Part shown: positions 1 to 12,262 of the stretch, one piece after another
How the letters are laid out: every line of letters starts with the position of its first letter
Numbering within the stretch: position 1 is the stretch's first letter
From: Aulostomus chinensis
Taxonomy: Eukaryota > Chordata > Actinopteri > Syngnathiformes > Aulostomidae
Assembly (NCBI GenBank): GCA_037954235.1
Contig: JBBMOA010000002.1
Location: 11,825,009 to 11,889,008, forward strand
Length of the DNA: 64,000 nucleotides
Direction: 5' to 3'
Notes under the pieces: generated by a model
The model's input: only the letters and a program-made list of their open reading frames with translations
What the model was told of the DNA's origin: nothing
Databases searched by the model: none
Position numbers and translations under genes: made by a program

Positions 1-1674
1 CTTTTCCTTTAAAAAAAATTAAATGAATCAATAATGTGATCGATGACATAATGAGCCTTTGATATTTCTTTCACAAATCAGTTTAACCAGAAGTCTGCAG
101 CTCCCTCACGGAGGCTGATTCCTCACACATCTGGATACATGGCGAGATGAGGTTGTTGACGTGGTTGATGAATGTTATACAAACATTCAGGCTCATGAAA
201 TATTCTGTAATCTGTTTCCGTATGTGTTCACTATGAAACTGTTACTTATTGGTTTTTTTTGGACAGTTTGATGATGTGACTCTGTCTCATCAGAGGCGTG
301 TTGTGGTTTTGGTGACAGAGCAACGCAGAGGAAGAAGTGAATGAACCCCAAAATAAAGATATAGTCACATACTGATGCGCCCTTTCCACATACGCACGCC
401 TGGAGACTGTCATTTAGCATGTTATACGTAGTGTGGTTCTACAAGCTGATGGCAAAGCTTAATTTTCCCCAGTGAGACACTGATTGTTACAACTGCAGAG
501 AAACAAAAGCCTGTCAACTTGCTTTTGCTAACACGTCGTCCACAATCTCTGAAATCCACAGCAGAAGTTCAAATCCTGCAATTTATGCGAGGTAAATACA
601 GGAACCATGTCTGCGTGTGGAGAAGAGGAGGAAGTGCCACATAGATTTCTGATGACCGTTGCTACGACGGGCTGTGTTTGTAGAAAACTGTATCTTACAC
701 ATTAAATTCAGAACATGCGGATGCATCTGTGAAAGTGCGCTTCACTCAGCTGGACACCTGTCTGCCACTGTCATGTGTATCTACCAGCTGCTCATCCTCT
801 CACTAGTATTCAACCACCCACTCACCCAGCCAGGAAAACAATAAAATATCATCGTACACAAAATCCATCAAGTTATGTCAGAGATGCATGAGGTTTAGTC
901 ACATCAATGATTCAACAAGGCTGCCACAGATTTTGAAACTATTTGTTTTGCATCAAAGAGTAATTACTAACTTTCAAAGAGAAAATGCAGCCAGAAGATG
1001 GAATGATTCCCCGCAGAAGGTTAAAGTGCAGTTGACTTTTGATCGCTACCATCAATGCTTTTGATGGATATAATTATGTGCAAGCAGTGATTTGAGTTGA
1101 ATTTGATTCCAGTCGTCGTTCAGTTGTCCCATTTTAATCAACTGCTTACTTGTTTTTTGAAGGGAAATGGATGTGAGACAATAAGGAAAGAGAGATCAGG
1201 GGGCGATGAAGGCAGAAGCAGCTCTGATTACTTCCCAGATTACAGTCATTTTCTTTGGTCTAGTGTTGCAAAGTGAATATTAGTCTTCTGAAAGTGGTGG
1301 ACAGTGTCGATCACATTGACATGTCCACCATATTCCTGTACACGGTCATCAACACCTGCCAGAATCTCATTAAGCTCACGCTCCTGTTACTTAGTCCTTA
1401 AATCTGTCGTCACAATTTGAATGTGGACTCTTCGTTTTACATTACATCAACATCAACAGCCCTAATACAGGTGCTAAATGTATGGCTCCAGACGGTTGGT
1501 GGCAAGTGTGTTCTCTGCATTTGGTGTGTTTTCACATTCATAATGGAATGATGGGGTGGGTGAGATGCATAATCAGAACTCAAATCACAGTGCAAAGTTG
1601 CATTTGGGGCGTGAAATCGATCACACCAATCAGAGAGGAAGTCAGGCAGGAATCCAAGGAAGCCATCGGGGCTG
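1..1674. other. intergenic DNA, no gene seen
   Basis: All reading frames here are short and show no family motif, no convincing splice-flanked exon and no repeat that I recognise. Base composition is AT-rich. Confidence 0.6.
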
Positions 1675-2010
1675 AAGCAGGCCTGAGAGGAGGTGGAGCC
1701 ACACATCTGCTCATCTGATTGATGCTTCCTTTAAGTAACACCTCACACATGACGGCACCGACCAAAGACCAGCCTCTTCTTGGTCTGTGGCATAAAGTTT
1801 TCTGGTATTCCAAAATAGCAGCGCACCATGGTTGCGCCTGACCAGCCTCATTTACATACTTAAGCACCTGTCGGCACAGGTGCAGTGGAAGTTCATTTGC
1901 TAGTTAAAGGACAAGGGCACTTGGTGTGACAACTTCATTTGCGCTGGCTAGAAACAAATGATGCTTGCTCTTGACCGAGCACCGGGTTGCACCATGCTGA
2001 AGACAGGGCC
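1675..2010 (+). repeat. unclassified dispersed repeat, copy A
   Basis: This stretch shares long blocks with two other places in the window: 62690-62945 on the same strand and 8626-8880 on the opposite strand. Shared blocks include the 'GAGAGGAGGTGGAG' start, 'CATCTGATTGATGCTTCCTT', 'AAAATAGCAGCG', 'GAAGCACCTGTCGGC'-like sequence, 'AGTTAAAGG...CTTGGTGTGA' and 'GACCGAGC'. No terminal inverted repeat, coding motif or tail is obvious. The class is unknown; a degraded non-autonomous DNA element is possible. Confidence 0.6.
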
Positions 2011-3759
2011 CACTTTCATCAATCAACACCCCCAAAACAAGGTAATTACAGCTTACAAAGATATGGTGTTTAGGATTCAACAGAGAAAGTTGAACATGAT
2101 GTGAATAAAACCAGGCTTGCTTCAGGACCTTTCTACCGAGGAGGAACTATGGCAAGTCTACTGGGACTAAAAGCTCAGCAGACTTAAAATGAAAGCTTTT
2201 AAAGGAGCAGCACACACGCGACATTCCCCAGGAGGGAAAACATGGAGCCAGTAATTGTAGAAAAGCCTCAAAGCAGTTAATGTAGCATATTTGATTAAAA
2301 TACAAGTCATGTTCACACTGACAAATTTCCACAAAAGCCCTTCAGGGATGTGTGTTACAAATTAGCATGATACATACATCACAGCAGAAGTCCCTATCTA
2401 ATAAACCGCAATTAAACGAATGGATAAATAAGTAAGACTTGCAGTCCTAATTGGATCGACTGTATGCAGTCAAAGTTTAGGCATAAAAGGGAAGACATCG
2501 GCGAGGGAAACCACAGGTTAGTGACGTGAGGTGAGCTTTGCAACATCAGAGCCCATCTTTAGCAAAACAAAATGAGCTTTTTTTTAATGGATATCTTTCC
2601 GTATCCATCGACCTTTTCAGATGCAAGTCATCAAACTACGTAGACAGAAACTCTGCGAGAGTAGATGGAGGACGGTGGATCTCCGAATGAAATGCTGCTC
2701 CAGTGATTCAAACCTTGGCTGCTATTACAGGCCCTTTCACATTCTGAAAGTTTTTGTCTTGACGCTTGCAAATAATAGCACTTTTCTTTTACCGTTCTTC
2801 ATTTTTAATGTCAGTTCTTTCACAGCACGGCGAGATCTTGCAGTTTAATGTTGTTATAATGGGATTGTTACAGAAACTGCCTCAATTATGGTCCTAACAG
2901 CCCAAACATTGAATATTTGCCACCAGCTGCCTCCGTATCCCAACTCATAAATATATCATTCATTTAAACTGTTTATATATTAGTAGACTACATTCAATAT
3001 ATTCATTTTATTTTTACATACAGATTTGCTGCATCTCTTTTACAATCCAGCAGCAGTGCAGCAGTCCATAATCCTCTCCACAATCTGCTGTTAACTCAAC
3101 TTGAATGCCTAATTCACCTGCTGCTGTTGCACTGCCAATGGTAGAAATCCTCAGCATCCGTTTTCCACAGAGCACAGACGCAACGTTTCTGCTGGTCTGC
3201 ACCTGTTCCCGGATTTAAGAAACCATTATTCATCTGCATGCTTCCTCTAAAACATTTTACCATCCGTAAAATCCACGATGTGCTGCACCTGCCACCATAT
3301 GTTCAGATTTAAACAGTTTTGGTTTATATTTCCGATTCATAGGTGCATTATTCTAGGTTTTATAATCACTTAGCCTTTGTTGATCTATATTCCACCTTGC
3401 TCTGTTGCTCCCTGATTACCTCTGTGGATGCTAGTAGTTAGCAACTCCTGCACACATGACCAGGACGACCGCGTTTGTCACCCGAGTCATTATTTAAGAT
3501 GTTCTGGCATTGTGTGTGGTGAACTGATTCTGCAAATAACACAAAAATAAGGATACTTCCTTAAATTCTACTCAAATATTTGTTCTAAAATGAAGAAGAT
3601 TATGGAATGGTTTATTTATCTGTGCCTTGTATGGTTGGAAAGTTGTACATATGTAGATTATTAACACATTTTTATGTTATAATTTATCTGATTGACCACG
3701 ACATGTCAGGTGACCCTATATGATCAATATATGGTCTATGTAGGTGTGTCTCATCCTGT
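2011..3759. other. intergenic DNA, no gene seen
   Basis: AT-rich sequence with only short shadow ORFs. Nothing is recognised in either strand. Confidence 0.6.
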
Positions 3760-3793
3760 CTGATGAAGGGCTCTGTAGCCGAAATGCCACATA
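3760..3793 (+). ncRNA. hammerhead-ribozyme-like core motif (degenerate)
   Basis: The sequence shows CTGATGA, then a helix-II-like GGCT/AGCC hairpin with a CTGT loop, then GAAA at 3781-3784, then ATG-CCA-CAT as a possible helix III. That is the order of a type I hammerhead core. Such motifs are known in Penelope-like retroelements of vertebrates. I could not build a helix I from the immediate flanks, so this is probably a decayed copy or a chance match. No Penelope coding sequence is visible nearby. Confidence 0.3.
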
Positions 3794-5185
3794 TATCTTG
3801 AGGTTAGATGTCAAAACCGGAAGAAAAAAAAATTGGGGGCCTGTGAAAATAATGTTGGCCTTGGTTCTCCTTCATATAGGCTCGGCCCTTTCAGTGCTGG
3901 GTCCTAACAGTCCCGTGCTGGGCACCAGAATCCCCTGCTTCAGCAAACATGCTCCAGTTTTTTCTACCATGACAAAAGGATCTATATGTGTTTTCTTTGG
4001 CATCAAGCAGCAACAAGAGAAGACAGGAGGATTTTTACCAGTGCCTGCCTTTGTGCTAAATGTCAAACAGCTATATCCTGCTGTCGGCTCCTCAACCCCA
4101 AGCCAGGAAGACTGTCTGTTGGTCGCTCTGGGGAGAAAAGGCTTTCTGGCTGCCGTCGAGTCAGCAGTGGGATGTAACAGTGGGATGCAGGATTGTGCGG
4201 CTAACTCTTGAGCTGTGCATTAACGCAGAAGTCAGTGAAGGCACCACGAAGGGGGCTGATGTCTGCTGAAAATACTGCAAAGCACGATGGAGGCCAGGCA
4301 GGAGACCCATTGTTGCTGTCCCCATGGGGTTAGATGTGTAGTCGCTGTGTGTCCACGTGTAATCACATAAACTCTCCTGAAAAGGACGCAGCCCAACACA
4401 GACAGCAGTGCCACCATTTTTATTTATTTTTGACTTTAAGCCATCATTGCATGCACCCTGACAGGCAGACTGGTCCAGCTCTGAATATTATTGTCTTAGT
4501 GAGTGTCTGTGCATTAAATGCAGTAAGACAAACCGACTGACCACTGTCTGTAAACGGTAAAAGCAGCAGGTTTTATTTGTATTCCAGTCATGAAGATGGT
4601 GACTGGTTTTATTAACAAACAAAACCCAGACAGGATTTACAGCAGCAGGATTTCTCCCCTAGTCCTTCATTACCTGTTAAGGAGCAGGGCGTGTGGGTGC
4701 TGTGAGATAAACACAAGTGCGTGCCTACCTGCTGTGCAGCCCCGGTAGCCATCATCTCCCTGACGGAGAGAGACATCACGCCAGCGCCTGAGAGCAGAAC
4801 AGTTGATGTATCATCGAGTGATCATTCTGCTGTGTAGCACGATGTGAGCTATAGCTGCTCTCTGCTATAATGAAGCTCTCAACCGGAGGAGGACCTGAAG
4901 TGTTATTGCTTTTTATGTAGCCAGAGAGAAATGACACCAGTCTAATCAGATGAACATCACGATTATTTCAAACATTCATATAGGTTTTCCTATACAAAGA
5001 TGTACAGTAGTGCACCGTTGCCATGCAACCTCATTGTGGCTAACTCCAGCATCCATTGTTATGTCTCCTATTCAACAATATCAATACTGTTAGCAATAAA
5101 ATATATGTCTTCAACACAAGGACACTTCTGCTCCACTGCTAACAGATATACCCTATTATTCTGATGTTGTTTTTTTATATTTTCA
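3794..5185. other. intergenic DNA, no gene seen
   Basis: Includes a 155-codon ORF at 3744-4211 (+) with no recognisable domain and no splice or promoter support. Otherwise only short ORFs. Confidence 0.55.
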
Positions 5186-5330
5186 GGTTGTCTGTCCGTC
5201 CCAGTGTCCCAGCTCAGGCACACTGGGAGAGGATTTCATCAAGTTTGATGCAAATCTCCACTGGGACACACACAACATTTCAGTGGTCAAAGGTCAAGCT
5301 CACTGTGACAGGCAAACATCTGCGCTGTGT
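5186..5330 (+). repeat. diverged copy of a common teleost dispersed repeat
   Basis: It begins GGTTGTCTGTCCGTCC and continues through 'GAGGATTTCATCAAGTTTGATGCAAA' (given in parts: GAGGATTTCATCAAG, TTTGATGCAAA) to 'GTGGTCAAAGGTCAAGCTC' and 'ACTGTGAC'. That order matches a high-copy fish repeat I remember by its GGTCAAAGGTCAAGGTCACTG block. The class is uncertain. Identification rests on memory, not alignment. Confidence 0.45.
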
Positions 5331-6188
5331 TATTTCTAGTTACCATTCTCGCGCCTACTTGTCCGTTGAAGAGCACAAGTATTAGTAGATCTGTTCATTA
5401 AATTTGGAGCAATGAAAGGATTGATACAGACATGGTGTGTGGTCAGAGCTGAGTGTGGAATAATGGAAGAGAAACTCAAACAAATGGCAAGTACAAAAGA
5501 AAGGGACTAAGACGTGTGCTACATGGCTTAATTGGGAGAGCTGGAGCTGACAGCAGAGGTATGAGTGGCTGCAGTAATTATGAACAAAGGGACGCCAGGA
5601 GGCTGCCTCTTCATCACTTCTGCTGATTGTGCAGAATAATGAAAGCTGCACATTTCATTGCATAACAAGTGACCAATTTTTTATTCTTTTAGCAATAGTG
5701 AATGTATAATGTGATCTGCAGGATTAATGCAAGAGCTTCTTATTGTGTGTATGTGTATGTGTGTAAGTGCGGGGGGGTGAATACAAGAGACACATAAAGT
5801 GTCTCAGGGAGTTTTGTTCTTTCTGATCCAGCAGTAGCTTGTGTTGATAACCGTTCTCACACAGTTCAGGCACCACTGGGGTTCTGCTCTGCCACATGGA
5901 CTTCCCTCTGTGTTAGTGATGAGAGGTTGATTCTGACCTGGGATGACAGCAGAATACCATTAACCACCTGGTGGGAGAGAAAACTGCATGAGCACTGAAC
6001 CCCCAAGACTGGACCCTAAGTACAGTAGACTTGTTCTGAACAATGTGGAAATGAAGGTCATGATAACACTGACGATTGGCTCACTTTTACCATCATGATG
6101 ATGGTGTGTCATGTCCATGCATGTAGTGGTGTTCTTGTTTGCCTTATGTCTGTGTTGTCTCGTGGCTTCCTGTATTATTTTGAAATTT

Positions 6189-6489
6189 AACTCTCCTCTC
6201 GGCAGCATTGTGGTGCAGTGGTCAGCACCGTGGCCTCACAGCAAGAAGGTTCCAGGTTCCAGTCCCAGCTCCATCACAGGATCTTTCTGTGTGAGTCTCC
6301 ATGTTCTCCCTGTTCCTGTGTGGGTTCTCTCTGGTACTCCAGCTTCCTCCCACAGTCCAAAGACATCAAGAGGGGACGAGGCTGATTGATACTCTAAATT
6401 GACTGTAGGTGTGACTGTGAGTGTGTATGGTTGTCTGTCTCCATGTGTTGGTCCTGTGATGGACTGGCGATGGATGGAACTCTCCTCTC
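6189..6489. repeat. 12-bp target site duplications flanking SINE copy 1
   Basis: AACTCTCCTCTC occurs at 6189-6200 directly before the element and again at 6478-6489 directly after its GATGG tail. The match is perfect, which indicates target-primed retrotransposition. Confidence 0.9.
6201..6477 (+). mobile_element. tRNA-derived SINE, copy 1, internally deleted near the 3' end
   Basis: The head TGGTGCAGTGG fits a pol III A box, and GGTTCCAGTCC about 40 bases on is a one-mismatch B box. The body (CTTCCTCCCACAGTCC, ATTGATACTCTAAATTGAC) is nearly identical to the copies at 46648 and 59125. After 'TGATGGACTGG' it jumps straight to the GATGGATGG tail, losing about 100 nt present in the other two copies. 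The tail and both target duplications are intact. Confidence 0.88.
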
Positions 6490-6932
6490 ATTTCTGGTAA
6501 CTTCCCTTACCCCTTGTGTGTTTCCTGCCAGTCTGATTGTCCTCCCCGCCCTGATTGTGTGCACCTATTTCCTATCACCTCATGTGTACATGTAGACTGT
6601 GTTTCCTTTTGTCTGGTGCGAGTTCGCCTTGTCCTTAATGTCCAACTGTGCTACACCAATCCATGTCTCATTCCATTGACAATCAAGTTTGTACTTTTGT
6701 TCCCTGCCTCGTCCAAGTTTGTATTTTCGTTGTTACTTTGACTTGTCAGGTTTTTATCCATGCCATGCTCCTTCCCTTATTGAACTTTGAGTTTCTTTGT
6801 TGCTTTGTCTTGTCAGATTTTCCTCTGTAGGGTGATTTTGAGTTTTGCTAGTTTAGGCTTTTTGCCTCATATGAATGGTTTTGATTTGTACTTTGTTATT
6901 CAACTTTGTTTATCTAGCACCTCAAGTCGTGT

Positions 6933-6935
<3 letters not shown>

Positions 6936-6984
<49 letters not shown>

Positions 6985-6996
6985 AGAGAGAGAGAG
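6936..6996. repeat. (GT)n then (GA)n microsatellite
   Basis: About 22 GT units run to 6980 and are followed after a C by seven GA units. Confidence 0.95.
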
Positions 6997-7304
6997 TGTG
7001 AAATCTTTTACTCTTGTTCATAGTTTAAGAATGATTTTTTTTTAAAAATAGGCTCCTGCTGTCACAAACAACTCACTATGTCCTCAGCATGATTTAACCC
7101 AGGGGTCCCCAAACTACGGCCTGTGGGCCGGATATGGCCCGTGGGCCGGATACGGCCCGCCTCCAAATTTGGCCCGGCCCCCTGAACAATACCTGAGATG
7201 CAGTTTGATTTTTTTTTCATATATGTGTATTTGCATTTGATAATAAAATTTGGCTTTTGCAATAAAATGTTCCTTCGCTATGAACTACTTTCATTATTAA
7301 CTAT

Positions 7305-7947
7305 ACTGTGTGTTCACACTCAACGCCAATTCGCACTTTCACCCCCACAGTTTCCATACAGAGTCTATGCAGACGCGCGACTGACGCCAATTCAGTCGGG
7401 CGGCGCGAATGATTAATTAATTTTGCGTCGTGATTTGCGTAAGTTGAAAATATTTGACTTTGGCGAAAAATTTACATTAAGCTCGTTGAGGTTGTCCCGA
7501 CATCACTCTGCTGACTGTGTCACAAGATGGACGACAAGTTGATTGTGGCTGTGTGTGGGAACGCGGTGCTTTATGACACTACGTGTAAAAATCACAAGAA
7601 CAGGTTGAATATGTTGGTGTCCATACGTGAAATTCTGTCACTGATCCTGGCTAGCAGGTCGTTAAACTGGCCAGTCGTCATCCGAAAATACCGCAGGAAT
7701 CAGCAGTTATCCAGACGGAGCCCCTGGAGGAGCTTGGTGAATTTCACTTGTGCTCGCCTCTAGATGGTGTTGTGAGCTCAGATACGACGGTGTTTTGTTT
7801 TCCGACGTATTTCGGCCTTCCACAGCAGGTACAATGTAACAGTTCTTTGAATATCCATGGTAAAATGGCGGGAAGAAACGTAGCTGGAAATAGTCGCGAC
7901 TCGGGCAGGTGATCGAATTCGCGTTTGGTGTGAACACAGTCAGTGAG
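7305..7947 (+). mobile_element. PIF/Harbinger-type element nested inside the hAT element
   Basis: The ends are imperfect inverted repeats: ACTGTGTGTTCACAC..AACGC.AATTCG on the left against ACTGTG-TTCACACCAAACGCGAATTCG on the right (shown in parts; read backwards). TTAACTAT occurs at both 7297-7304 and 7948-7955. That repeat contains TAA, the Harbinger target, but also TTAA, so the exact cut is ambiguous. The MADF-type gene fragment inside (7527-7763) supports a PIF/Harbinger origin. No DDE transposase remains, so the copy is an internally deleted derivative. Confidence 0.65.
7527..7763 (+). pseudogene. MADF-domain DNA-binding protein, N-terminal remnant
   Basis: The first 27 codons read MDDKLIVAVCGNAVLYDTTC and continue KNHKNRL. 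The family begins with a similar LIxxVxxxPxLYDxxxxxYxxxxxR helix, so the start of a MADF (Myb/SANT-type) domain is visible. The ORF then departs from the family: the expected Trp-containing helix (..AWxxI..) is absent, and the remaining 50 residues look unrelated. It may have been an exon end, or the copy is scrambled. MADF proteins are the accessory DNA-binding partners of PIF/Harbinger transposases. It ends at a stop at 7763 and cannot make a full domain. Confidence 0.6.
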
Positions 7948-8625
7948 TTAACTATTTAATACACGCACAGAACGTGACAGTCTATTCCACCGTTCTGCAG
8001 TCTGTGCCCATATCTGGCATTTGGTCGTGTTATTATATATTTCCTGACTTTTTTCTGTGAAGAACCCAGAGAGGGTTTGGTAGTGTGGCTTTCTGGAAAA
8101 CAGTACATTTTTACATTTAGGCACCCCTGTGATCGTCACACTTTTTCTGTTACAAACTGACATCAGAGAAGGGAAAAGTTATGTGGCCCTCACAGGAAAA
8201 AGTTTGGGGACCCTGGTTTAACCTGTTGTCAACCAAGACCACAGTGACTGGAGTGCTGCTCTTTAATACCAGATACCTCAGGCAGATATCAGCAACTATG
8301 AGCTCTAGCAGTGCAGCAGGAAATCAAGAGAGGAACATGGGTTTGGATTGGCCACACTGCAGAAACCAAACACCAACAGTGGTGGGCAGGCCCTTAGTTT
8401 GAATCCTCAACATCTAAGGAAGAGGGGCCAGCCAAAGAAAACCTGGTGCTGGTACTTGCAGGCAGAAACACAGACATGACACAGAAACAGCTTAAAGGAA
8501 AGCCCAGGATAGAAGACTTAGTCAAGGGTCTGGTCTCCTGAAAGGTGGCGCAAGGCATTCTCCCCCTCTCTCCTCTCCCCTACGGAGCAGTGTGTGAGCA
8601 CACGCAGCCCTCTGACACCACCTCA

Positions 8626-8880
8626 CAGGGCCTGTTCCTAAGCATGGCTCTCGGTCAAACGCAAGCGTCATTGCTAGTTTGAAGCCAGTGCAAATTATGT
8701 TTTCACACCAAGCGCCCTGGCCCTTTAACTGGAAAGTGAACTTACACTACCTCTGTGCCAGCAGCAGCTTAATTATGTTAACAAGACCTGGTTGGGTGCA
8801 AACATGGGGCATTGCGATTGATGCCTGATAACCTGGAAACACCGTACTCCGCCTCCTCTCAAGCTTGATTCACCTCCAGT
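8626..8880 (-). repeat. unclassified dispersed repeat, copy B
   Basis: Read on the minus strand it follows the same order as 1675-2010: GAGAGGAGGCGGAG, then AGTTAAAGGGCCAGGGCGC, TTGGTGTGAAAAC, CACTGGCTTC and TTGACCGAGAGCC. It is more diverged than copies A and C. Confidence 0.55.
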
Positions 8881-11800
8881 GGTTTAATTTGTCTCAAATT
8901 TTCCCCAAATCCCTGTTGACATTTACCCAAAGCCCCGAGTGTCACTGGCATACCTGCCTATGACCGCTGAGGTCGGAGAGAATTCAGTCTGTGGTGTCGT
9001 GCGTCTGTACTGCAGAAACTGAAGTCAGTCGTTACTGAGAGAGATTTATGAAAAGGCCATGCCACCAGAGTCGTTCACCATACAGTATCTCTGCTCCTCA
9101 GTTTTCATTTAAATGCATTAAATGGTGCATTTGTGAAGCGTGTCAACCAAACACCAGACTCAGATGCAATTTGAGCAGAAGATGGAGAGTAGCAGATTCG
9201 CAATGACAGGCTCATATGGAGGTTTCGACTGCTTATGGCATCATTTGTCTCTGATACTGAATAACAATGACCCAGCAGTGACCTCTTCCACAACTCTGAA
9301 CTCCCCAATCAGCTTATTGTTAAGACATTTCAAAGAACGGTCACAGTTTAACATTTCAATATTGATATGGCATTTAATCTCGAAGCAGCACTATCACACC
9401 GACATTATGGGAAATAATCCATAAACAGTCACAGTCTGAGATTATAATCCCTGCCATGACTGCCACTGATTTATACAGTTAAAGTTTAAATTCCGTAGAA
9501 AAATATCATGCGGTAACTTGCCAATGGTTAAATTGTATTAACACAATAGATATAAAAACAGTTTGGGATTTAAAACAAAACAAAAAACTCCAATTTAAAT
9601 TGAAAAACTACTCCCTTCATGTACATTATTTGATAGTCTGCTGACATCAGAACACATTTTTGAGCAACTGTATTAAATTTGTTCCCATTAATTGCCATTT
9701 CATTGGAGTGGGTTCACGAGTTGAGTTCATTTCTGCTTAAGAGGATTTTGAAGTACACTATAATTAAAATTCACTCGGCCTCATTCTTTATAAATGCTTC
9801 GACTGGAGCATACAAAGTGGCCAAATGGATGACATGTTGTGTTTCTGTACACACTGCACTTGGTGCACACAGCGTGCTGGTGGACAAACAGGAAGTTTAA
9901 ATGGAGCCTAATGGCTTCACGGATGGAAAATGTATGCTGTGCACACTTAGAGATGAATGTGGAGGTTTGTCTTGCTGCTTTATACACACAGGGGTAATAT
10001 TGGAGAGTATTATAGGGATAAAAGGACTGAATGCATTTAAGGGAGACTGCACACTGGCATCGCAACGGCACTAGGAATGTTTTAAAGCAGAATAATATAT
10101 TACATGATGTAAATCTACTCTATTCACTAATCAGTAGAGCTGCAGCTGTCTGAGAATTGTCCAGGTTGACTTGGTTTATACTGTTTCTAGATAGAAACCC
10201 CACAGATTAAAGGTTTACACACCTACATTCTCACCTAAGAGGAGCTGAAAATGATCATTCAGAGTTGTAGTACAACAGCAGCTGCAGTGTTCTGGTATCA
10301 AGTTTTGGGGGGCAACACTAACAAATAAATACAGTTTAACAATATAATAACAAAAACCTGTCAAAATACTACAAGGAATCAAATCTATTAACTGTGGTAA
10401 ATGAACTTAACAGGAAGCAATGCTTGCATCCATTCATGCGTTGTTGGCTGATAGACCACGAATCCTGGTTTCATTTGCCTCACATTTTAGTTTTACCTCA
10501 AAGGAGTTTGTGCACTATGACATTTTATTGTTTCAGCGGCGAGCAGAGGAGGGGTGGTTGAGTGATGCTCAGAGGATGAGCAGCTACTTTGACGGAGGGC
10601 CCCGGCAGCTGACAAGAACTGACCATGTCTAATCTTCACTCTCGTGTTGTTACATCCCGGTTAGCAAGAGGAAGCAAGCAGCATAAACCAGAAAGAAATG
10701 GGAAATTAACTAGAAATTAAAAGCAATAGGTAGACACACAAGTCAAAAACCAATTAAGCCCAAAAGAGAGTTTTCCTTGGGAAGGCTTTATCTACTTAAA
10801 TGATTATAAATGAACCAAAGGAAGCAGAATCCTCTCTTTTTCTGCTGAGGGAAAAACAACATCAACTAGAACAATGAAACTGTCTAGGGCAGTCAGGACG
10901 GATATAAGACATGTCTTCTGTTCCATGAGGAAGGATTAGAGGGTTAGTGAGGTAACTTCAGGGCCTACTTCTGATCTAAGAAGGTCATTGACTTCCTTCT
11001 GTCTCTCAAGATGATGGCATACGCAGACCTAAGCTGCTCCAGAGCAGCTGAAAGCTAAGATACAAGGTCAAAAAATGTTCAAGCTCCTCCCATTGATCAA
11101 TCGCGCCTGAAGGATTATGTTGTCACCATTCATCCTGTGTACAATCTGACACCGGTGTGCAGCTCATGGGAGATTCTCTCAGGAGTCTGACAGACAAACC
11201 CTTCAGTTCATCCTGATGAAGTATCTGTAACCATGCATTGATTTCTGTCCTGCGTGTTCTAGCATGTAAGACATCAACCTGGCAGTTTGTGTCTTAAAAT
11301 TATCTGCAGCTTATTTTCCTGATATGTGGGTCCATCCATGAGAGCGTTCCCAGTCAGACACTCCTTTTTCCAATTAGTCCCATATCACATGAATGCAGCA
11401 TAAGAACAAACTAGTAGCAACCAAATGTGCAATGTAGCGAGTCGTTCACATGATAAACTAGCTGCCCAGACTCCACCCTTGTTGGCTGCTTTGACTGGTG
11501 GACAGGACGGGTGCTGCTCCAATCAGCAGTTAGGAGTCGCCACATCAGGAAGAGAGGGGATTGTTTACAACTGAAAACACACACATCTATAGGACAGGCA
11601 CGAGGTGCGTCCCAGCATGCGTCTGGGGAAGCTTGCTATTATGGTAGCATCCCATCCAGCCAGAGGAGGAGGAGTTGATGTTTAAATGAACAATGTTTTG
11701 AGATGATTTTGTACTCTTATTAATGGTGGTTGGATTTTTCCTCTAGTAACAAGGATTTCTTGAGACTAGCTTGTACTGCCAATCCCACTGAGCTCTGCTC

Positions 11801-12262
11801 ATCCTCCATAAACAAACATTACATGTATGAGGGCAGCAATTGTCAGTCCTCAAAGTCAAATAGATCGAGCGTGCACAGGCCCGCCGCAGTCCAGTGGTTC
11901 AGTCACCATGGACACTGAGCCTCAGGAGTTCAAAATCCAAACCGAAATACAGAAATTGTTGTTAGAATATTTATTTGGAATAATTGAGGAAAAAGAGAAA
12001 ATGGAGGCAAAAGCTCAATAGAGATTATCATGCTACGAGTGGGGGTTGGTTTACACTGTTAATCCTGTCGCAATCTAATCCTATCTGTCCGTGGTTCTGT
12101 TTAGCAACATGTGTCCTGAGATTACATGATCCACATGACAACACATGAACCAAATGACACACATTTTTACACTCGGGCACAAGTACACTTAATTAGTTGT
12201 AGTTTGGCACACACACCTGATTACAAGAAGATTCCATTACATTTTGGGGAAGATCAGTCAAA
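8881..12262. other. intergenic DNA, no gene seen
   Basis: Many short ORFs in all frames, none longer than about 100 codons and none with a recognisable motif. No clear repeat class. Confidence 0.55.

Larger units (their letters stand above)
6107..6930 (+). repeat. LTR-like or unclassified interspersed repeat, split by a SINE
   Basis: Starts near TGTCATG and is rich in TTCCTGT, TGTGTTTCC and CACCTCATG blocks. The same style and order appears on the minus strand of 60185-60720 and more loosely at 43140-43405. The SINE at 6201-6477 sits inside it. No coding sequence, primer-binding site or paired LTR was found, so the LTR label is tentative. Confidence 0.35.
7100..8215. mobile_element. non-autonomous hAT DNA transposon
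   Basis: The left end is CAGGGGTCCCCAAACT and the right end read backwards is CAGGG-TCCCCAAACT, a terminal inverted repeat with one missing G. Both start with CAG, as is usual for hAT elements. The subterminal GTGGGCCGGATATGGCCC block is repeated in tandem. Roughly 205 bp on the left and 260 bp on the right belong to it; the middle is a second element (7305-7947). No hAT transposase is encoded. Confidence 0.8.
7092..8223. repeat. 8-bp target site duplications of the hAT element
   Basis: ATTTAACC at 7092-7099 and GTTTAACC at 8216-8223 flank the element, with one mismatch. Eight base pairs is the hAT target size. Confidence 0.75.

Noticed and set aside
3744..4211. 155-codon plus-strand ORF
   Set aside because: No recognisable motif and several overlapping frames of similar openness.
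6111..6389. ORF shared almost exactly with 59110-59313
   Set aside because: The shared peptide is translation of the SINE body, not a conserved protein.
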